A stretch of 61,100 nucleotides of DNA. Source: Kitasatospora sp. SolWspMP-SS2h (GTDB taxonomy: Bacteria; Actinomycetota; Actinomycetes; Streptomycetales; Streptomycetaceae). Made by a program: the position numbers and the translations under genes. Below the pieces are notes generated by a model that was given only the letters and a program-made list of their open reading frames with translations, did not search any database and was not told the DNA's origin. The stretch covers positions 1 to 61,100 of the forward strand of contig NZ_QLLT01000037.1 in assembly GCF_003259315.1 (NCBI RefSeq). The letters run 5' to 3'. Position 1 is the first letter of the stretch. Every line of letters starts with the position of its first letter. Below are positions 1 through 7,734 of the stretch, one piece after another.

Positions 1-922
1 CCCGGCGGACGGAACGACCGGCACCGGAAAAAGCGCCATCCGCCGCCGCCCCACGCCGTGAAATCCAGGACCGCCGGAGAACACCGCAGAACACCGCACA
101 CGGGCGCAGCACCACCCGGCCCGGCGGCAAGTCAACGAAATCCAGGAGCGGCGCGGACAGTGGAATCCGGGGCCGGTCCCCGAAACCCCCCACAACGCCG
201 CACGGGACGGCACGGGGCCGGGCAGGGCGGCCAGCGGGACGGCACGGGACGGCACGGGACGGCACGGGACGGCACGGGACGGCACGGGGCCGGGAGGGAG
301 CAGGCCCGGCGGGGCGGGACGCCGGGCAGGGCGGGACGCCGGGCAGGGCGGCCAGCGGGACGGGGCGGCCAGCGGGACGGGGCGCAGCCGGGCACCACCA
401 CCACCTGGTCCCCCAGCTCCTCCAACTCCTCCACCACCTGGTCCTCCAGCTCCTGCTCCTGGTCCTCCCGGTCGAGCGGGCGGCCTACGGCCGCGCGGGG
501 GTGCCGGCCTGACGGCCGCACCGGCGGGCGTGCGGGGGGCCGGGGCCTGACGACCCCGCAGCGGGACGGCGGGCGTGCCGTGGCGGCGGGCGGCGGTCGA
601 CGGCAGGCGGCGGGGCGGTCGACGGCAGGCGGCGAGGGGGCCGGGGGGCGCGGGGCCTGACGGCCCGGCAGCGGGACGGTGGCCGGCCGGTACGGGCCAA
701 TGGTGGGCGGTACCGGCCCGGGACGGCAGACGGGGCCGTGGCAGCGGGCAGCGGCGGGCGGCAGCGGCCCCGGGGACGGCGGCCAGGAGCAGCTGCCCGA
801 CACCGCACCCGGCACACCGTCAACGCGGCGGCAGCTCGGCGGCGGCGGCCCCGGGCGGGAACGGCCGGCGGCCCGGGGCGGGGATGGCAGGCGGCCCGCC
901 GGGCCAGGGGGCAGGAGAGACA
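1..922. other. non-coding, repeat-rich leader
   Basis: No open frame here has a believable start, ribosome site and domain. Long frames on both strands exist only because stop codons are rare at this GC content, and their translations are Arg/Pro/Gly low-complexity. The stretch contains the 10-bp tandem array listed separately and short repeated GGGCAGGGCGG and GGCCAGCGGGAC blocks around 305-385. Confidence 0.6.
237..288. repeat. 10-bp tandem array
   Basis: The unit GGCACGGGAC is repeated four times exactly (241-280) with partial units on both sides. Copy number of such an array is likely to vary between isolates. Confidence 0.9.
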
Positions 923-1450
923 GACCTTTGACAGGCGGCCTTGACCGATTGACAAGCGATCTTGACCGGTGTCAGGGCAAGTCGCCGCCCCAGCCTTCTG
1001 GATTCGTGGCCGGGGTCCGGCCGATGTCTACCGCTGCACGGTCTTCGGCTGCTCAGCGCGATTTCGGTGCCGCGGCCCGAACCGTTCGATCAAGGCCAGA
1101 AGCAGATCGACCGCGCCGCCCACCACGAGCGCCGCCAGCACCAACCGCTGCCAAAGAGGCGCGTCTCCCAGCAGCGCCCACACCGCGCCCGCCACCACGA
1201 CGACAGCACGCCACCACAACGCCCGCTTCCACCAGCCGAACACCACACCCCCAAGCCCGCAAGAACCCTGACGACCGCGCACTCTACGCCGTCCCGGACC
1301 CCTCCAACTGGGCACTCGCACACAACAACAGGTCGCTCCCCGACGGCCCCGGCACCCGTGCCCCAACTGCTCCCCATCAAGGTCAAATAGCAGGAAACGA
1401 GCACCGGTCAAACTCACCTGGCAAACGATCAAGGTCACCTGTCGAAGGTC
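923..1450. repeat. imperfect inverted-repeat pair B enclosing a small gene
   Basis: The plus strand at 923-971 and the reverse complement of 1402-1450 align without gaps over 49 bp with 39 identities; both start GACCTT and end TTGACCGGTG. Each arm holds several TTGACC-like sub-repeats. The arms enclose the minus-strand gene at 1028-1246. The right arm lies 4 bp from the left arm of pair A. Multiple short repeats in long inverted ends resemble IS21-type element termini, but no transposase gene is present. Confidence 0.75.
1028..1246 (-). CDS. small two-helix membrane protein
   Basis: A 72-residue reading with two hydrophobic segments at about residues 9-26 and 34-54, separated by a short polar turn and followed by a basic tail (RFGPRHRNR). 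The GTG at 1246 is preceded by a G-rich stretch; a second in-frame GTG lies at 1243. The frame stays open further upstream but that part loses membrane character and codon bias, so the short form is preferred. It sits inside inverted-repeat pair B and points away from the neighbouring membrane gene. No family recognised. Confidence 0.45.
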   Translation of the reverse strand: MVFGWWKRALWWRAVVVVAGAVWALLGDAPLWQRLVLAALVVGGAVDLLLALIERFGPRHRNRAEQPKTVQR

Positions 1451-1454
1451 ACCG

Positions 1455-2050
1455 GCTGACCCGTCTCAACGAAGTTTGACGAGTCTCAGCGAAGTTTGAC
1501 CGAAGACTAGTTGGGCGGCGAGGAACGCGTCGTGTGGCCGCCCCGTCGCTGTAGCCCGGCTTCCCGGTAGGTAGCTTTCGCGTTGTGACGGTTTCGGGCG
1601 GGGCGGGTAGACGGTGGGCGGCCGTGTTGTGGGTGGTGCTGGCGGTGTTGTGTACGGGCGCGGCCGCCGCCGCCTTCGTAATTGGGCTGTCCCTGGTCGC
1701 GCCGCGAGGGCCGCTGGAGTTGGTGACGGTATCGGCATGTGAAACCAGGCATGCTGGCCGCAACGACTACACCCAGTGCGAGGGCGTCCTCGCCGACGGC
1801 TCCCACGTCTCGCTGCGCCACGACGGCCGTCCGGGCGAGCAAGTCGCTGCGGCGAAGACACCGTGGGGCTCCTACATAGTTCCCAGTAAGGGCTTCATGG
1901 CCTGGACCGCCGCCTTGGCGACTCCGGTAGCACTGCTTCTGGCCGCAGTCGCGTGCACCATCTTCCCGCGAAGAGCGGTCCGTCGAACGCGGTACCGGGC
2001 AGCGGTCAAGCTTCGTTGAAACGCGTCAAGCTTCGATGAGACGGGTCACC
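1455..2050. repeat. imperfect inverted-repeat pair A enclosing a small gene
   Basis: The plus strand at 1455-1501 and the reverse complement of 2004-2050 align without gaps over 47 bp with 40 identities. Each arm is itself two tandem ~20-bp units with core CGAAGTTTGAC (left) or CGAAGCTTGAC (right). The right arm overlaps the last codons of the enclosed gene. Arms B-right and A-left together form one ~100-bp block at 1402-1501 whose halves each have a separate inverted partner. Confidence 0.8.
1585..2019 (+). CDS. two-helix membrane protein with exposed loop
   Basis: 144 residues. Helix 1 spans about 11-38, helix 2 about 105-126, and a basic tail follows (FPRRAVRRTRYR). The 65-residue loop between them has two cysteines (C52, C65) that could form a disulfide if the loop lies outside the cell. 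GTG start; no strong ribosome site is visible. The last five codons lie in the right arm of inverted-repeat pair A, so gene and repeat have evolved together. No family recognised; codon bias supports a real gene. Confidence 0.6.
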   Translation: MTVSGGAGRRWAAVLWVVLAVLCTGAAAAAFVIGLSLVAPRGPLELVTVSACETRHAGRNDYTQCEGVLADGSHVSLRHDGRPGEQVAAAKTPWGSYIVPSKGFMAWTAALATPVALLLAAVACTIFPRRAVRRTRYRAAVKLR

Positions 2051-2069
2051 GGCGGCCGGGCGGGGCCGT

Positions 2070-2195
2070 GTCCCAGCCCCGTCCCAGCCCCGCACGCGAA
2101 ACACTCCCACCAGGGAAAACGGCCTGAGACCGTCCCAGCAAAACGGACATACCCGGCGTGCTGAGACATCGGTGGGACACGCCTGGGACAACCGT
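2070..2195. repeat. 125-bp dispersed repeat, copy 1
   Basis: Matches 4488-4612 in the same orientation at roughly 85 to 90 percent by eye. Contains repeated GTCCCAG and CTGGGAC boxes in both orientations, so local hairpins are possible. It lies downstream of the ferredoxin gene; copy 2 lies downstream of the protease-inhibitor gene. On the minus strand both copies read through as open frames with a similar peptide, but no start or ribosome site supports translation. Confidence 0.75.
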
Positions 2196-2299
2196 GGGAC
2201 AACCCGGACCGGCCGGGCCGGACCGGACCGGGCAGCGGCCGGACGGCGACCGAGCGGCGGCGGACCGGGGCGGGCCGGGTTTCGGACGTGCTGGGTGAT

Positions 2300-2605
2300 C
2301 TACTTGCGGAAGTGGCTGGGGTAGTGGCCGGCGGCCGCCTTGCGCCGCAGTTCGTCGTCGTCAGGGTGGAGGCTCAGGCTGCGCTTGAGCAGGACGTCCT
2401 CGCTCTCCACCCGCCCCGGGTCAGGCAGGCAGCATTCAACCGGACAGACCGCCTGGCACGGGATAGTGTCGTAGAAGCCCACACACTCCGAGCAGGAGTC
2501 GGGGTTGATCACATAGATCTCGCCGCCGCCGGTGATCGCGTCGTTCGGGCACTCCGGCTCGCACGCGCCGCAGTTGATGCAATCCTCGGTGATCTTGATG
2601 GCCAC
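2300..2605 (-). CDS. YfhL-like 2[4Fe-4S] ferredoxin
   Basis: A small electron carrier of the bacterial dicluster type. Cys9, 12, 15 and 19 form the first CxxCxxCxxxC motif (CINCGACEPECP); Cys38, 41, 50 and 54 form the second, with the long insert between Cys41 and Cys50 (GFYDTIPC) typical of YfhL/FdxN-like ferredoxins. Length (101 aa with a charged tail) fits the family. Two in-frame GTGs exist at 2611 and 2605; the GAAGGAG overlaps the first but is well spaced from the second, so 2605 is chosen. No partner oxidoreductase is adjacent; the nearest gene upstream on this strand is gcvH. Confidence 0.9.
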   Translation of the reverse strand: MAIKITEDCINCGACEPECPNDAITGGGEIYVINPDSCSECVGFYDTIPCQAVCPVECCLPDPGRVESEDVLLKRSLSLHPDDDELRRKAAAGHYPSHFRK

Positions 2606-2771
2606 AGCCACTCCTTCGTGTTCCTCTACGGGTTCCCGCGGCCGGGCTGGTGTCCCGAATCGCCGCAGGCGGTGCCGGGCGGGTAGCCGCAGCCCGGCTC
2701 CGTCGGCGTCCGGCCGGACCCGGCAAACCGGCCGGGGCCGCAGGAGTACCGGGCCCCGGCCGACCGCCGGG

Positions 2772-3155
2772 TCAGCCCATGGTGATCAGGTCGCTGTACT
2801 TCGCGGCGTCGAGGAGCCCGTCGAGGCCGCCCACGTCGGCCAGGTCCAGCTCCACGAGCCAGCCGTCGTCGTAGGGGCCGCTGTTGACCAGCGCCGGCTC
2901 GGCCTCGAGATCCTCGTTGACCGCGGCGACCTTCCCCGCGAGCGGGGCGTAGATGTCGGAGACCGACTTCGTGGACTCCACCTCCCCCAGGCTCTCCCCC
3001 GCCGCGAGGGCGTCCCCGATCTTGGGGAGGGTGACGAAGACGATGTCCCCGAGCTGGTTCTGGGCGAAGTCGGTCAGCCCGACCCGCACCCTGCTGCCTG
3101 AGACCACCCGCACCCACTCGTGCTCCTCGGTGTACTTCAGCTCTTGCGGAACCAC
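2772..3155 (-). CDS. gcvH: lipoyl carrier protein GcvH
   Basis: 127 residues, the usual GcvH length. Carries the family opening (KYTEEHEWVR) and the lipoylation site ESTKS with Lys63, then SDIYAPLAG. In the glycine cleavage system the lipoyl arm shuttles the aminomethyl group between the P, T and L proteins. None of those partners, and no lipoate ligase, is in the window, so this is an orphan or second copy. GTG start behind GAGGAGG. It is followed by the ferredoxin gene on the same strand about 165 bp downstream. Confidence 0.9.
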   Translation of the reverse strand: MVPQELKYTEEHEWVRVVSGSRVRVGLTDFAQNQLGDIVFVTLPKIGDALAAGESLGEVESTKSVSDIYAPLAGKVAAVNEDLEAEPALVNSGPYDDGWLVELDLADVGGLDGLLDAAKYSDLITMG

Positions 3156-3340
3156 CGCGCCTCCTCGCATCGCACACATACCGACACCCGGTCAACGAAC
3201 CCCGCCACCAGCGGACACGGCCGTCCACCACCGCACCGGGCGCACCGCCGGACGCCTGGACAGAAGCACGGCGGCCAGGACGCGGCCCGGGGCCGGCGGC
3301 CGGCCAACCACCCCCGGCGGCAGCGGCCCCGGGGACGTCG

Positions 3341-3462
3341 GCGGGACGGCGGCCGAGCGGGCCGGACGGAGCCGGGGCAGCGGCAGGGCACCGGGGCGGC
3401 GGCGGGACGGCGGCCGAGCGGGCCGGACGGAGCCGGGGCAGCGGCAGGGCGCCGGGGCGGCG
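3341..3462. repeat. 61-bp tandem duplication
   Basis: Two adjacent 61-bp units differing by about one base; each contains GCCGAGCGGGCCGGACGGAG followed by GGGGCAGCGGCAGGGC. It looks like a recent slippage or recombination event. Confidence 0.85.
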
Positions 3463-3544
3463 GCGGGCACCGGGGCGGGTGGCGGTCGACGGGCACGAGC
3501 CGGGTACCGGGAGCGCGGCCCGGACGCCGACACAGCGACGCCCT

Positions 3545-3586
3545 GGCGGCCGACGACAGGCGGCCGACGACAGGCGGCCGACGACA
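3545..3586. repeat. 14-bp tandem array, three units
   Basis: GGCGGCCGACGACA repeated three times exactly, followed by a partial GGCGGC unit. Confidence 0.9.
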
Positions 3587-3638
3587 GGCGGCAGGCGGCG
3601 GGCGGGGCGGGACGGGCGGGCCGGCGGGCCGGCGGGCC

Positions 3639-3726
3639 GGCGGGCCGGACGGGGCGGGACGGCGGGCCGGACGGGGCGGGACGGCGGGCCGGACGGGGCG
3701 GGACGGCGGGCCGGACGGGGCGGGAC
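3639..3726. repeat. 22-bp tandem array, four units
   Basis: Four exact 22-bp units made of GGCGGGCCGGAC and GGGGCGGGAC. Preceded by four CGGGCCGG-type units. Likely variable in copy number. Confidence 0.9.
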
Positions 3727-3776
3727 GGCGGGCCGGGCGGGCCGGCGGGCCGGACGGCGGGCGACGGGCACCGGGA

Positions 3777-3980
3777 CCGGGGGCGCGTGCGGACGCCGCC
3801 CCTGAGGGATTCGTCCCGGCCGCGTGCTCGAAGCGCGCCCGGTCACCGCAGGGACGGCGTCGACGCGGAACCCGGACCCGGAGGATCGCGTGCGCCCACA
3901 GGACTGGACGCGGGGTTCCGCACCGCCCGTATGACCCACAGGAGCGGCTGCATGCACCCCGGCCGGACACCACCCCCATG
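3777..3980. repeat. 200-bp structured repeat, copy 1
   Basis: About 90 percent identical to 24305-24505. Two long-range stems can be drawn: 3792-3804 with 3849-3861 (GACGCCGCCCCTG against CAGGGACGGCGTC), and 3865-3873 with 3913-3921 (GCGGAACCC against GGGTTCCGC). Inside the first stem is GGGA-TTCG-TCCC. The only mismatch of stem 1 becomes G-U if the RNA is read from the minus strand; in copy 2 the stem is perfect. Could be a structured RNA, a regulatory leader or a mobile palindromic repeat. Confidence 0.7.
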
Positions 3981-4487
3981 ACCACCGGCCGAAACGCTCA
4001 CCCCGGGCGCCCCGACGGCCTCCCCGCGGGACGGCGGACCGGCCGGGACCTGACAGAGCCGGCCGGGCCGGGGCAGCGGCGGGACGGCGGACCGGGCCGG
4101 GGCGCGGAGGGCGCAGACGGCGGAGGGCGGCACCGAACGGCGGCGGACGGCACCGGGAAGCAACACCACGACCACGACGACGACCAGGCGCAGCCACACC
4201 TGGCCAGAACAGCGGCCAGCACCCGGCCCGCAGCCCGCGATCGGCCAACCGCCCCTGGCGGCAGACGGGGCCCAGGCGCCCGCCCTCCGGGAAGCCGCAC
4301 CACGACCAGGCGCAGCCGCACTGGGCCGAAAGCGGCGGCGGGCGGCGGGACGGCGGGCCAGGCGGCGGGCAGGCGGCGGGCAGGCGGGGCAGGCGGCCGG
4401 ACGCGGCCGAGCGGGACGGCGGGCCGGGCGGCGGCGGGCGGGACGGCAGCAGCCGAAGGAGGGGCCGCGCGGCGGGATGCGGAGCCC

Positions 4488-4612
4488 AGTCCCAGCACCG
4501 TCCCAGCACCGCACACGAAACGCCCCCACCAGGGGATACGGCCTGAGACCGTCCCAGCAAAACGGACATACCCGGCATGCCGAGACACCCGTGGGACACG
4601 CCTGGGACAGCC
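4488..4612. repeat. 125-bp dispersed repeat, copy 2
   Basis: Second copy of the element at 2070-2195, same orientation. The core CGGCCTGAGACCGTCCCAGC and the following CAAAACGGACATACCCGGC are identical in both copies. Confidence 0.75.
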
Positions 4613-4805
4613 CCCACCCACACCGCCCCCAGGCCGGGCCCGCCTCGGCCGGGGCGGGGCGGACGGCGACTCCACCGGCGCAGCGGCACCCAGCGCCCAC
4701 CTCGCGCTTCGACGGGCCCGCCCCGGCCGGAGGCGAGGAACCAGGGCGCGGGGGCCGGGCCGGTGTGGGCAGTCGGGCCGGGGGCGGGGACGGCCACCGG
4801 TAGCC

Positions 4806-5003
4806 TCAGCCGACGCGAGGGACCTGGCTCACGATCTTGGCCTCGTCCACGTACACGCGCACCCGGTCCTCCCGGTAGTCCGCCGAGGCCATGTCGCCAT
4901 CGGCGATCACGGCGACCTCCGTGATCCCGGAGTTCGCAGCCCGGATCACCCTCTCCGCCTCCACGACGCTCTTGCCCAGCAGCTCGGGCCACTCTTCCTG
5001 CAC
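4806..5003 (-). CDS. potato inhibitor I (eglin/CI-2) family protease inhibitor
   Basis: A 65-residue protein that aligns end to end with barley chymotrypsin inhibitor 2: it shares EEWPELLGKSVVEAE at the start, YREDRVRVYVD after the binding loop and VSQVPRVG at the end. These inhibitors block chymotrypsin- or subtilisin-like serine proteases by offering a rigid loop. By alignment the reactive bond is Ala41-Asp42, where CI-2 has Met-Glu; alanine at P1 suggests elastase-like targets. No signal peptide, so it would act inside the cell. GTG start behind GAGAGGGAGAG; the longer frame has no support. It stands alone on the minus strand between repeat-rich spacers. The fold assignment is firm, the target is not known. 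Confidence 0.88.
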   Translation of the reverse strand: MQEEWPELLGKSVVEAERVIRAANSGITEVAVIADGDMASADYREDRVRVYVDEAKIVSQVPRVG

Positions 5004-5347
5004 GGTGCTCTCCCTCTCTCGGCAACCACTGCGAGGTCCCAGCGAACCACCTGCGCACCGGCGTTTCCCCGACCACCACCCCATCGAGTGACACACCACC
5101 CGCCCACGACACCGCCCGGCGCGAGAGCCGATGAACAACCGCACCACGCCACCACCCCGGCCCGTTCCCCCGCAGTACCACCCCAGTCCAGCCCGGCATG
5201 ACGGCTAGTACGACGACCAGGCGCAGCCACGCCGGCCCGGCAACGGCGGCCAGAACGCGGCCAGAAGCCTGCCTCGCCCGCTCGCACCGACTCGGACACA
5301 GGGGGCGCAGCGCGGACAGGCCCGGAGCGGGGCGGAGAGGCGGCGGG

Positions 5348-5674
5348 TCAGAGGTTGGCGTCGACGAACTCCGTCAGCTGGCCCTTGCTGAGCCCTCCGG
5401 CCCTGCGGGCGACTTCCACGCCCTTCTTGTAGACGATCAGGGTGGGGACGGCCGTGACGTTCTGCTGGGGCGGGGTGGCGGGCTGCTGGTCGATATTGTG
5501 CCGGGCGACGATCAGCCGGCCCTCGTAGGTGCCCGCTAGGGCGTCGACATCCGGCTTGATCATCTTGCAGGGGCCCGCCCACTCGGCCCAGAAGTGCACC
5601 AGCACCGGACCGGCGGCGTGCAGGACCTGGTCGGCGAAGCTGGCGTCGGTGGTGTCGATCGGCGTGGCGGCCAT
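5348..5674 (-). CDS. thioredoxin-fold protein with WAGPC active site
   Basis: 108 residues, normal thioredoxin length, ATG start behind GGAAGG. The core (VLVHFWAEW, MIKPDVDALA, VPTLIVYKKG with cis-Pro77, end QLTEFVDANL) is clearly thioredoxin. The active site, WCGPC in thioredoxin, reads W32-A33-G34-P35-C36: the nucleophilic first cysteine is replaced by alanine and only the resolving cysteine remains. It therefore cannot run a normal dithiol cycle; it could bind partners or form stable mixed disulfides. It may be partnered with the other small redox proteins nearby (inference). Confidence 0.88.
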   Translation of the reverse strand: MAATPIDTTDASFADQVLHAAGPVLVHFWAEWAGPCKMIKPDVDALAGTYEGRLIVARHNIDQQPATPPQQNVTAVPTLIVYKKGVEVARRAGGLSKGQLTEFVDANL

Positions 5675-6563
5675 GGACGTGGGGCCTTCCTGTACGGCGG
5701 GCCGCACCGGCCCGGCGGGCCCGGTACGAAGCCGGGACGACGAACACGCGCCCGGCCACCCACCACCCCACCAACAACCCGCCACCCCGGGAAAGCAGCG
5801 ATCCAGCCACACCCGACACGACCACCCGCCCAAACCCGCTGCTCCCGGCGGGCCCAGGCCCCCGCACCCGGGAAACAGCACCACGACGAGAAACCGCGAC
5901 GGGCCGGATCAGCAGCCAGGCACAGCCGCAGCGGGCCGCGAACGGCGGCCAAGGCACCCGGGACCGGCGAACGGCGGCCAAGTCGGGCCGGGGCCGACGG
6001 CGGCCAGGCCGCGCTCCCCGCGGCGGAAAGCAGCCCGGCCACCACCGCCCCGCACGGCCCAGGGCCCGAGCACACCACCGCGCCAATCCCCCGGCAAACC
6101 CGACACGCGAATACACGCCCCGCCAAAACGACCCCGACCAGCCGCAATCCAGACCGAACCTGCAAGGAAAAAGCAGGACGGAACCCAGCAGCATTTCCGA
6201 CGGGCCGTCAAATCACCGCAACACCCCGAAAACGGCCCCGCGCCCCGGCGGGCCCCGCCCGGCCGGGACAAACGACCACCCAAAGTCACCAAAACCCACC
6301 AGACCCGGAGCACCGCCAGGTCGCCGAACAACACCCGCCCACCCACTCGAAATGGTCCACCAGACGACGAAACCAGCCCCCGAAACACCGTAAGGTCACA
6401 CACCAGGCCGGCCGGGGCCGGACGAGACGGGACGGAGCCCGCCAGGCCGGGCCGGGACGGGCGAGGCGAGGCAGACCGGACCGGAGACACCCGAGCTGGA
6501 GGGCGTGACCTCGCCCGCCGCTTCCCGCCAACCAGCCCACCGTCGGCACCTGACCGGGCTGGC
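5675..6563. other. 890-bp spacer without a supported gene
   Basis: Between the thioredoxin gene and the membrane-protein pair. Frames on both strands are low-complexity. A motif related to the CCAGGCGCAGCC family recurs near 5915, and GGGAAACAGCACCACGACGA near 5867 resembles a block near 4157. Confidence 0.5.
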
Positions 6564-6983
6564 CTACGCGGCCGCCGCGGCCCGCTCGGACTTCGCGTGG
6601 GCGAGCGCGATGATCAGGCGGGGGAACCCGTAGGCGACCAGCACATCGGCCACGGCGATGAAGGCGGTCAGGTACCAGGACAGATGGCCCGGGTTGTCGA
6701 CCGGGTAGGACACTCCCGCGCACCCGAAGGCCATCACGAACAGCAGCAGGACGGTGAAGAAGCGGCTCCCGGCGGTGTTGACGCCCCTGAGGTCAAGGCG
6801 CTGCAACAGCTGCGCGCAGGAGAGCCCGGCCGTCGGCAGGACAATCGCGGCCGCGCAGCTGATCGGCCACGGGGTGCTGAGCGCGGTCAATCCGGCGACC
6901 GTGTAAGGGACGTTGACAGCCCACCAGAACACGGCGATGGCCGCGAGTACCAGTCCCCCTGCGGTAAGCCCGCGAGCGCTCAT
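6564..6983 (-). CDS. four-helix membrane protein
   Basis: 139 residues with four hydrophobic segments at about 5-27, 38-57, 76-95 and 104-128, ending in a short cytoplasmic tail. Its ATG overlaps the stop codon of the upstream gene (ATGA, 6980-6983), a sign of translational coupling. Codon bias supports it. No family recognised. Confidence 0.7.
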   Translation of the reverse strand: MSARGLTAGGLVLAAIAVFWWAVNVPYTVAGLTALSTPWPISCAAAIVLPTAGLSCAQLLQRLDLRGVNTAGSRFFTVLLLFVMAFGCAGVSYPVDNPGHLSWYLTAFIAVADVLVAYGFPRLIIALAHAKSERAAAAA

Positions 6984-7348
6984 CCCTGGCCGTTCCGAGG
7001 GCGGGGTCCGTGGGCGGCCGCGGCGAGAGCTTGCACGGCCGGCGCCCAGCGGGCGATCAGGTCCATCACGTCGGGCAGCTCGGCGGCGTAGGCGGTGAGG
7101 ATACTGGTGTCCTCATTGCCGTACAGGTCAATCGCGAAGTGGGGTATTGTGCCGTAGCGGTGATAAACCGTCATCTCGAGCAGCAGCTCCTCTCCGGTCC
7201 ACTCGCCTGCGCGCAGGCAGGAACTGGTCCACCGTTCGAACCCGGCCTTCTTCAGCATGGCGTACCAGTCACCGCTGCCGTCATCGGGAACGGGGTCCTT
7301 GGGCAGGGCGGTCCACTCGCCACTCTCGTACACCAGCCAGTCACTCAC
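6980..7348 (-). CDS. soluble hypothetical protein coupled to a membrane protein
   Basis: 122 residues, acidic and tryptophan-rich at the start (SDWLVYESGEWTALP), no membrane segment. The GTG at 7348 is preceded by GAAGGAG at correct spacing, which decides the start over the longer open frame. Its stop overlaps the start of the membrane protein downstream, so the two are made together and may form a complex. It is divergent from the peptide-methyltransferase unit at 7603. No family recognised. Confidence 0.7.
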   Translation of the reverse strand: MSDWLVYESGEWTALPKDPVPDDGSGDWYAMLKKAGFERWTSSCLRAGEWTGEELLLEMTVYHRYGTIPHFAIDLYGNEDTSILTAYAAELPDVMDLIARWAPAVQALAAAAHGPRPRNGQG

Positions 7349-7602
7349 CAACGTCTCCTTCGCGTCTCGGGGCACAGGCCAGTCTCGGGCAGGCGGCACC
7401 GCCGGCGTGGACGAATCGGGATCCTCGTCCGGCCCCGGGCACGCTCTGCCAGGAGACCGGCAGCGGGCTGCGACACCGCGTGGGGTTCCGGCGTGCCGCA
7501 CCGCGGCGGCGGAACGCGGGAGCAGACGCGCGATGCGGGTCTTGCGGCGGCCACGGAACGCACGCCACGATGATGACCCCGTTGAGTGGGAGGTTATTAA
7601 CG

Positions 7603-7719
7603 ATGGGTGACCAAAACCAGGGTGGGGCGCAGGACGGCGGGGGCGGGGCGCATGCGAAGCCGGGGGGGTCCGACGATCGGGCCGAAGCCGAGCCCGGACG
7701 GCCAGGGGCCCGCTCCTGA
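7603..7719 (+). CDS. candidate precursor peptide, 38 aa
   Basis: ATG behind GGGAGG at about 9 nt, ending 15 bp before a PIMT-type methyltransferase gene. The peptide is rich in Gly, Asp and Gln: it opens MGDQNQGGAQDGGGG, has an Asp-Gly at residues 11-12, a GSDDR block near 22-26 and a basic end (GRPGARS). No cysteines and no hydrophobic leader, so it is not a lanthipeptide or bacteriocin type. A short ORF in front of a lone aspartyl O-methyltransferase is the layout of imiditide RiPPs, in which an Asp is methylated and collapses to an aspartimide. The peptide is too short to prove coding by itself; context is the main support. Confidence 0.5.
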   Translation: MGDQNQGGAQDGGGGAHAKPGGSDDRAEAEPGRPGARS

Positions 7720-7734
7720 TCCGAAGCACAAGAA

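Larger units (their letters stand above)
3156..4805. other. 1.65-kb repeat-rich spacer
   Basis: No supported gene. It holds three tandem arrays, one copy of a 200-bp structured repeat and one copy of the 125-bp repeat, all listed separately. A dispersed motif CCAGGCGCAGCC recurs at about 4187 and 4307 and again at 5217 in the next spacers. The frames that run through it are compositionally biased Arg/Gly/Pro strings. Confidence 0.6.

Noticed and set aside
1028..1438. Longer 136-aa version of the first membrane protein
   Set aside because: The added N-terminus has no codon bias and crosses the inverted-repeat arm; the short form with two helices is preferred.
237..3726. CRISPR array
   Set aside because: The repeats are direct, contiguous and without unique spacers, and no cas genes are present.
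3777..3980. Cobalamin or glycine riboswitch in the 200-bp repeat upstream of gcvH
   Set aside because: Searched by eye for the conserved B12 and glycine-riboswitch core motifs and found none; copy 2 is not upstream of a related gene.
2006..4700. A conserved peptide (CPFCWDGLRP-containing) encoded on the minus strand in both 125-bp repeat copies
   Set aside because: Tempting as a duplicated small protein, but no start or ribosome site, and substitutions between the copies do not favour synonymous positions. Treated as a DNA repeat.
2626..5199. An 857-codon minus-strand frame and a 693-codon plus-strand frame over the spacers
   Set aside because: Run through tandem repeats and across gcvH and the inhibitor gene in wrong frames; low-complexity throughout.
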